A stretch of 10,277 bases of DNA from Planctomycetota bacterium (GTDB taxonomy: Bacteria; Planctomycetota; Phycisphaerae; Sedimentisphaerales; Anaerobacaceae): positions 2,628,274 to 2,638,550 of the forward strand of contig CP070830.1 of assembly GCA_020344865.1 (NCBI GenBank), given 5' to 3'. The position numbers and the translations under genes were made by a program. Shown one piece after another: positions 6,883 through 10,277 of the stretch (its first letter is position 1; each line of letters begins with the position of its first letter). Below the pieces are notes generated by a model, which saw only the letters and a program-made list of their open reading frames with translations, was not told the DNA's origin and did no database searches.

Positions 6883-8619
6883 TCAGGGGTTCCGTCGAGC
6901 GGGTTGGATATAAGCGGTTCGCTTTATTTTTCCGGTTGAGGTTTTTTCAAATTCTTTTATTAGTATTTCGAGGTGCGCCTTTGAGGGTATTTTCTCAAAG
7001 TCGGCGAGGTTCTGGCTTTTCTGCTGATGCTTGTTTATGCTTTTCCAGAGGAGGTCCTTAACCTTTTCGGGGCGGTTGACGAGGTCGTAACGGGAAAGCC
7101 CAGTATCGTTCTGCAACCGGTTCCAGTCGGGTCTTACGATGGCCTTTACGGTTTCGAGCTCTGCGCCTTCGCGGCCGTGGCGGTGTGGGACAACGACCAT
7201 TTCCTCGACATAGGGGGCACGTGAAAGTGCGAGCTCGACGAGCTCGGGGTTAACGTTTTTACCGCTGGGCAGGACGATTAGGAATTTTTTGCGGCCGGTT
7301 ATGAAGAGGTAGCCATCGGCATCAAGGTATCCCAAATCACCGGTATGCAGCCAGCGAGTTCGGTCGCCGTCGGTTTCGATAACTTCGCCGGTGGCGTTGG
7401 GGTTTTTGTAGTAGCCCTTCATAACGCAGGGGCCGGCGAGGAGGATTTCGCCTTTCTGGCCCGGTTCAAGAGCGTCGCCCTGCTCATCAACGATTTTGAC
7501 TGAGAGGGCCGGGATTGGCTTTCCGACGGAGCCTAATTTATTCGGGTTCGGGTTGAAGCCGTAGATTGGCGAGACTTCGGTGGTGCCGTAACCTTCCCAG
7601 AGCTGGATGCCCCTTTTCCAGAAGACTTCGAGCACCCATCTCGGTATGGGCGCGGAGCCGGAGACGAAGAACCTGAGCCTTTGCCAGCCGAGTTTTCTGA
7701 CCATTATTCTGCCGAGCGATTTGGGGAGACAGCGGTCGGCGAGTTTGATGAGCCAGCTTTTTTGCTTCTGGGAGGCGAGGGCCTCTTCGATTCTCCTGGC
7801 GAGGACGGTGAAGAGAGCTGGTATGGCGATGAAGACGGTTATGCCTTTTTGCTTTATGAGGTCGAAGATGTGGCGGTATTTGTTGGTGTAAATGCCGGTG
7901 GCGCCGACCCATAGGGGCAGGAGCTTTCCGACGGTGAGGCCGAAGGAGTGATGTGGCGGCATTATGTGGCCGAGCTTGTCGGCGGAGGTAACGTGCACCA
8001 CCTTCAAGGCCCCCTGCACATTGGCGATTAGGTTGGCGTGCGTCAGTTCAACCTCGCGCGGGTCGCCGGTCGTGCCGGAGGTGCAGAGGATGACTGCGGT
8101 GTCGTCGGGCTGAATCCGGTCTGAGATTTTTGTGAGCGAGGAGGAAAGCTCGGTATCATTAAAGGTGTGGCCATCGTGGACGGTCATTTCGACAAGACCG
8201 ATGCCGTAATTGAGCAAAGATTCTTCGAGCTTTTGGCGTGCAGCAGCATCCTGATAGTCATCGGCGAGGACGAGCAGTTTGGTATCGGTATGAAGCAGAT
8301 GATTTTTTACACCTTCGATGCGGCGCTCGGGGTCGATGAGAACGGGGACGGCTCCGGCCAAGATAATGGCCCAGAAGGCGATGTCCCAGTCAGCACGGTT
8401 CTTGCCGAGGACGGCGATTTTGTCTTTGGGCTGTATATTTCGTTTTTGAATGAGGTGCGCGGCGAAGTCGCGCGCCTCGTCGCGGAGGCGGTCGAAGGTG
8501 AGGCTTTCTTCGCGGTGCGTTCTGATGACCTCGAGGTAATTCTTCTCGGCCAGCTCGGCGGGGGTCAGTGACAGATTAAAAAGCTCGATTAAGGTTTCGT
8601 ATTTAAGCTGCAAGTGCAT
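6883..8619 (-). CDS. AMP-forming acyl-CoA synthetase (long-chain fatty acid-CoA ligase type)
   Basis: Member of the ANL adenylating superfamily, 578 residues, probably activating a fatty acid with ATP and then CoA; cytoplasmic or membrane-associated. Motifs in order: phosphate loop TSGTTGDPREVELTH (180-194), substrate-pocket PPHHSFG (221-227), GSAPIPRWVLEVF (321-333), YGTTEVSP (344-351), LHTGDLGYLDADGYLFITGR (424-443) with ATP-ribose Asp428 and the hinge at GRKK (442-445), and the C-terminal catalytic Lys in STGKIKR (Lys564). Odd points: the loop Lys is Arg (DPRE in place of the usual xPKG) and the following Gly is Glu, while all other core residues are intact, so the enzyme is probably active. 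The C-terminal domain has a charged stretch at 500-545. The fatty-acyl assignment is by overall resemblance; other carboxylic acids or an acyl-ACP role cannot be excluded. Start is supported by AAAGGG 5 bases upstream and a promoter 36 bases ahead. Divergent from the BrkB-family gene. Confidence 0.9.
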   Translation of the reverse strand: MHLQLKYETLIELFNLSLTPAELAEKNYLEVIRTHREESLTFDRLRDEARDFAAHLIQKRNIQPKDKIAVLGKNRADWDIAFWAIILAGAVPVLIDPERRIEGVKNHLLHTDTKLLVLADDYQDAAARQKLEESLLNYGIGLVEMTVHDGHTFNDTELSSSLTKISDRIQPDDTAVILCTSGTTGDPREVELTHANLIANVQGALKVVHVTSADKLGHIMPPHHSFGLTVGKLLPLWVGATGIYTNKYRHIFDLIKQKGITVFIAIPALFTVLARRIEEALASQKQKSWLIKLADRCLPKSLGRIMVRKLGWQRLRFFVSGSAPIPRWVLEVFWKRGIQLWEGYGTTEVSPIYGFNPNPNKLGSVGKPIPALSVKIVDEQGDALEPGQKGEILLAGPCVMKGYYKNPNATGEVIETDGDRTRWLHTGDLGYLDADGYLFITGRKKFLIVLPSGKNVNPELVELALSRAPYVEEMVVVPHRHGREGAELETVKAIVRPDWNRLQNDTGLSRYDLVNRPEKVKDLLWKSINKHQQKSQNLADFEKIPSKAHLEILIKEFEKTSTGKIKRTAYIQPARRNP

Positions 8620-8654
8620 TTTTGCCCTTTAAAACAAACAAGCTTGGTCTGTGC

Positions 8655-8683
8655 ATTATAACGTTTTAGAGGGTTTTTGACAG
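8655..8683 (-). promoter_or_regulatory. Sigma70-like promoter of the acyl-CoA ligase gene
   Basis: On the minus strand, CTGTCA (8678-8683) and a perfect TATAAT (8655-8660) are separated by 17 bases. The start point would be near 8648, giving a short leader of about 28 bases before the ATG ending at 8619. No terminator was seen between the ligase and the two genes after it, so this promoter might serve all three. Confidence 0.75.
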
Positions 8684-8740
8684 TGAAAAATGCCCCTGTG
8701 CAAGCAGCGTGCGCCTGATTCGGGCAATTTGTGATGGTTG

Positions 8741-8769
8741 TTGAAAGTTGGAATACGGGCGAGTATACT
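8741..8769 (+). promoter_or_regulatory. Sigma70-like promoter of the YihY/BrkB-family gene
   Basis: TTGAAA (8741-8746) and TATACT (8764-8769) lie 17 bases apart, each matching 5 of 6 consensus positions. Transcription would start near 8776, about 40 bases before the ATG at 8816. It stands back to back with the ligase promoter, about 58 bases between the two -35 boxes, so one regulator could affect both. Confidence 0.75.
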
Positions 8770-8803
8770 CAAGTGGTTTTAGTTGCTTTTAATCGGTCTT
8801 AAC

Positions 8804-8809
8804 AAGGGA
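8804..8809 (+). promoter_or_regulatory. Ribosome binding site deciding the YihY/BrkB start
   Basis: AAGGGA ends 6 bases before the ATG at 8816. It favours that ATG over the in-frame TTG at 8783, which lies close to the predicted transcription start and lacks a site. Confidence 0.7.
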
Positions 8810-8815
8810 CATGAT

Positions 8816-10141
8816 ATGGCGTGGTTATCTAAACTCATCAATTTTGTTACTGTTGAAATCTGGAGAATTCAGCTAAAAAGCTATTCGCGGACGAAGGCTT
8901 TTTTAATCAAGCAGCTACGGGTAATCGTTTTGGCGGTTCGTGGATTCAGCGAGGACAAGTGCAAATTCAGGGCGTCCGCGCTTACGTTTTTCTCTCTTCT
9001 GTCGATTGTTCCTGTGATAGCGATGATGTTCGGGATAGCAAAGGGGTTTGGGCTCGAGGCGCGTGTCGAAACGGAGATATTGAAGAGGCTGGAAGGACAG
9101 GAGGAAATCGCCACGAAGGTAATAGAGTTCGCGAATTCCCTTTTGGAGAATGCGAGGGGCGGGTTCATAGCGGGCGTGGGCGTGATTTTTCTACTCTGGG
9201 CGGTCATAAAACTGCTGGGCAACATTGAGAAGTCGTTTAACGAGATATGGGGGGTGAAAAGGCCGAGGAGTCTGGGTCGGAGGTTCAGCGACTATGTTTC
9301 GATAGTTCTTTTGTGTCCCATACTTTTGGCCGTGGCGGGAAGCGCGACTGTTGTTATAAGCAGTCAGGTAAGACGTTTGCTTTCTACGCTGCCTTTCTTC
9401 AGCTCACTCGGGCCGCTCGTGTCGCTTCTGCTGCGGATGCTTCCTTACTGCACGATATGGCTGATGTTTACTTTTGTTTTTATTTTTATGCCGAATACGA
9501 AGGTCAGATTCAGGTCGGGGCTTCTGGCGGGGATAGTTGCTGGGACGATATTTCAGATTGTTCAATGGGCTTATATCAATTTTCAGATTGGGGTGGCGAA
9601 ATACGGCGCAATTTACGGCAGCTTCGCGGCGCTGCCGCTATTTCTGCTGTGGCTTCAAATAAGCTGGCTGGTGGTTTTGTTCGGCGCGGAGCTATCGTTT
9701 GCACATCAGAACGTGGAGACTTATGAATTCGAGCAGGACTGCCTGAGCGTGAGTCATTCTTATAAGAGGCTGCTATCACTTCTGGTGGCTCACCATCTGG
9801 TGCAGAATTTCTGCAAGGGGGAGAAGCCGTCCGGTGCATCGCAGATTTCTCATAAGCTGGAGATACCGATTCGTCTGGTCCGGCAGATACTGTACGAATT
9901 AGCAGAGTCGGGGGTAGTGTCTGAAGTCAAGACGGACGGGGATAAGGAGGCGGCGTATCAGCCGGGGCGCGGCGTTGAGGCCCTTACGGTGAAATACGTT
10001 ATAGACGCCCTCGAGAAGCGAGGGTACAGCGCAATACCTGTTACCAGGTCAGATGGGCTTGATAAGCTTTCGGACTGCTTAGACAAATTCGCCAGGGCTG
10101 TAGAAGAATCGCCAGCCAATATAACACTGAAGAACATATAG
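8816..10141 (+). CDS. YihY/BrkB-family (UPF0761) inner-membrane protein with C-terminal winged-helix-like extension
   Basis: Integral membrane protein of 441 residues. The family was once misnamed ribonuclease BN; its function is unsettled, with proposals including transport and serum resistance (BrkB). Family signatures are RASALTFFSLLSIVP (52-66) and LPLFLLWLQISWLVVLFGAE (273-292). About six membrane segments are visible at roughly 55-78, 115-137, 160-182, 205-226, 233-255 and 270-293. E. coli YihY is about 290 residues; here about 145 more follow. Residues 315-400 read like a helix-turn-helix with a wing: a helix at 315-333, ASQISHKLEIPIRLVRQILY (341-360), ELAESGVVSE (361-370), then AYQPGRGVEALTVKYVIDAL (380-399). 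This resembles Rrf2-type winged helices and would lie in the cytoplasm. No metal- or cluster-binding cysteine set is seen in it. Start at 8816 is chosen for its AAGGGA site; TTG 8783 would add 11 residues. It ends just before a hairpin. Confidence 0.88.
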   Translation: MAWLSKLINFVTVEIWRIQLKSYSRTKAFLIKQLRVIVLAVRGFSEDKCKFRASALTFFSLLSIVPVIAMMFGIAKGFGLEARVETEILKRLEGQEEIATKVIEFANSLLENARGGFIAGVGVIFLLWAVIKLLGNIEKSFNEIWGVKRPRSLGRRFSDYVSIVLLCPILLAVAGSATVVISSQVRRLLSTLPFFSSLGPLVSLLLRMLPYCTIWLMFTFVFIFMPNTKVRFRSGLLAGIVAGTIFQIVQWAYINFQIGVAKYGAIYGSFAALPLFLLWLQISWLVVLFGAELSFAHQNVETYEFEQDCLSVSHSYKRLLSLLVAHHLVQNFCKGEKPSGASQISHKLEIPIRLVRQILYELAESGVVSEVKTDGDKEAAYQPGRGVEALTVKYVIDALEKRGYSAIPVTRSDGLDKLSDCLDKFARAVEESPANITLKNI

Positions 10142-10142
10142 C

Positions 10143-10158
10143 CCAAAGGAGCCTTTGG
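10143..10158. terminator. Short hairpin between convergent stop codons, possible terminator
   Basis: CCAAAGG (10143-10149) and CCTTTGG (10152-10158) are perfect 7-base arms with only two bases between them, so about 5-6 pairs could form. The hairpin begins one base after the BrkB-family stop (10139-10141) and ends three bases before the stop of the minus-strand gene (10162-10164). On the plus strand it is followed by T-rich sequence, including a six-T run near 10174, but not immediately, so termination may be weak. On the minus strand no T run follows. Confidence 0.45.
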
Positions 10159-10161
10159 TTA

Positions 10162-10277
10162 CTATTGTTCCTGTTTTTTCTCGAACAGATCCTTGAAGCC
10201 TTCGAGGACACCCTTGCCTTCTTCTATGAGCTCTTTTCCTTTTTCGGTAGCGGCTTCGGTCCAGGTTTCCTTCATTT
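10162..10277 (-). CDS. Small charged helical protein, or the C terminus of a longer one (partial)
   Basis: On the minus strand the frame reads MKETWTEAATEKGKELIEEG, then KGVLEGFKDLFEKKQEQ and a TAG stop at 10162-10164: 37 residues from an ATG at 10273-10275, only two bases from the window edge. It is rich in Glu and Lys with a hydrophobic face (Trp5, Leu16, Ile17, Val22, Leu23, Phe26, Leu29, Phe30 in an amphipathic helix pattern). Because no upstream sequence is visible, this may be the last part of a longer gene rather than a complete one. The stop faces the BrkB-family gene across a hairpin, the usual layout for a true gene end. Function not recognised. Confidence 0.5.
   Translation of the reverse strand, partial: MKETWTEAATEKGKELIEEGKGVLEGFKDLFEKKQEQ

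Noticed and set aside
8167..8571. 134-codon acidic plus-strand open frame
   Set aside because: Antisense to the N-terminal half of the acyl-CoA ligase, which has clear family motifs.
1..10277. Defence island, CRISPR, toxin-antitoxin or mobile element
   Set aside because: No nuclease, transposase, integrase, Cas or toxin motif, and no spaced identical repeats of array type, was found on either strand.

Overview
The window looks like chromosomal DNA of a moderately GC-rich, Gram-negative-type bacterium. The best guess is a planctomycete of the Phycisphaerae (Sedimentisphaerales-like). This rests on a secreted LamG protein of the style common there, a Tat-exported formylglycine-type sulfatase beside a glycosidase, and a PAS/coiled-coil protein with reiterated linkers. 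It is inferred from protein style; there is no rRNA or marker gene here. I see no tRNA, rRNA, CRISPR array, insertion sequence or phage gene.

Layout. (1) Bases 1-2829, plus strand: the 3' part of an (alpha/alpha)6-toroid glycosidase (GH100 / debranching-enzyme-like), then 21 bases later a type I sulfatase with a Tat signal and possible lipobox. This is a probable two-gene piece of a carbohydrate-degradation operon, perhaps for a sulfated glycan. (2) Bases 2851-4944, minus strand, convergent with the sulfatase: a secreted LamG-Ig-like-LamG protein with a charged helical tail, its own sigma70-like promoter (5096-5124), a leader of about 145 bases and a strong ribosome binding site. (3) Bases 5196-8619, minus strand, transcribed in the order acyl-CoA ligase, single-pass PilP/GspB-like protein, PAS/coiled-coil protein. 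A good promoter (8655-8683) precedes the ligase. The gaps (203 and 86 bases with the starts chosen here) leave it open whether this is one transcript. (4) Bases 8816-10141, plus strand, divergent from the ligase: a YihY/BrkB-family membrane protein with a C-terminal winged-helix-like extension, preceded by an excellent promoter (8741-8769). (5) Bases 10143-10277: a short hairpin between two convergent stop codons, then the end of, or all of, a very small charged helical protein on the minus strand.

How they may work together: the glycosidase and sulfatase plausibly act on one carbohydrate, and the LamG protein may bind glycans or other proteins outside the cytoplasm. The ligase activates fatty acids. 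The single-pass protein resembles inner-membrane components of type II secretion or type IV pilus machines, and the PAS protein looks like a sensor or scaffold without an output domain. No clear new defence or mobile system is visible. The most unusual items are the output-less PAS protein with four 28-residue coiled-coil repeats, the orphan secretion-like protein behind a repeat-rich upstream region, the winged-helix tail on the BrkB protein, and the sulfatase/glycosidase pair.
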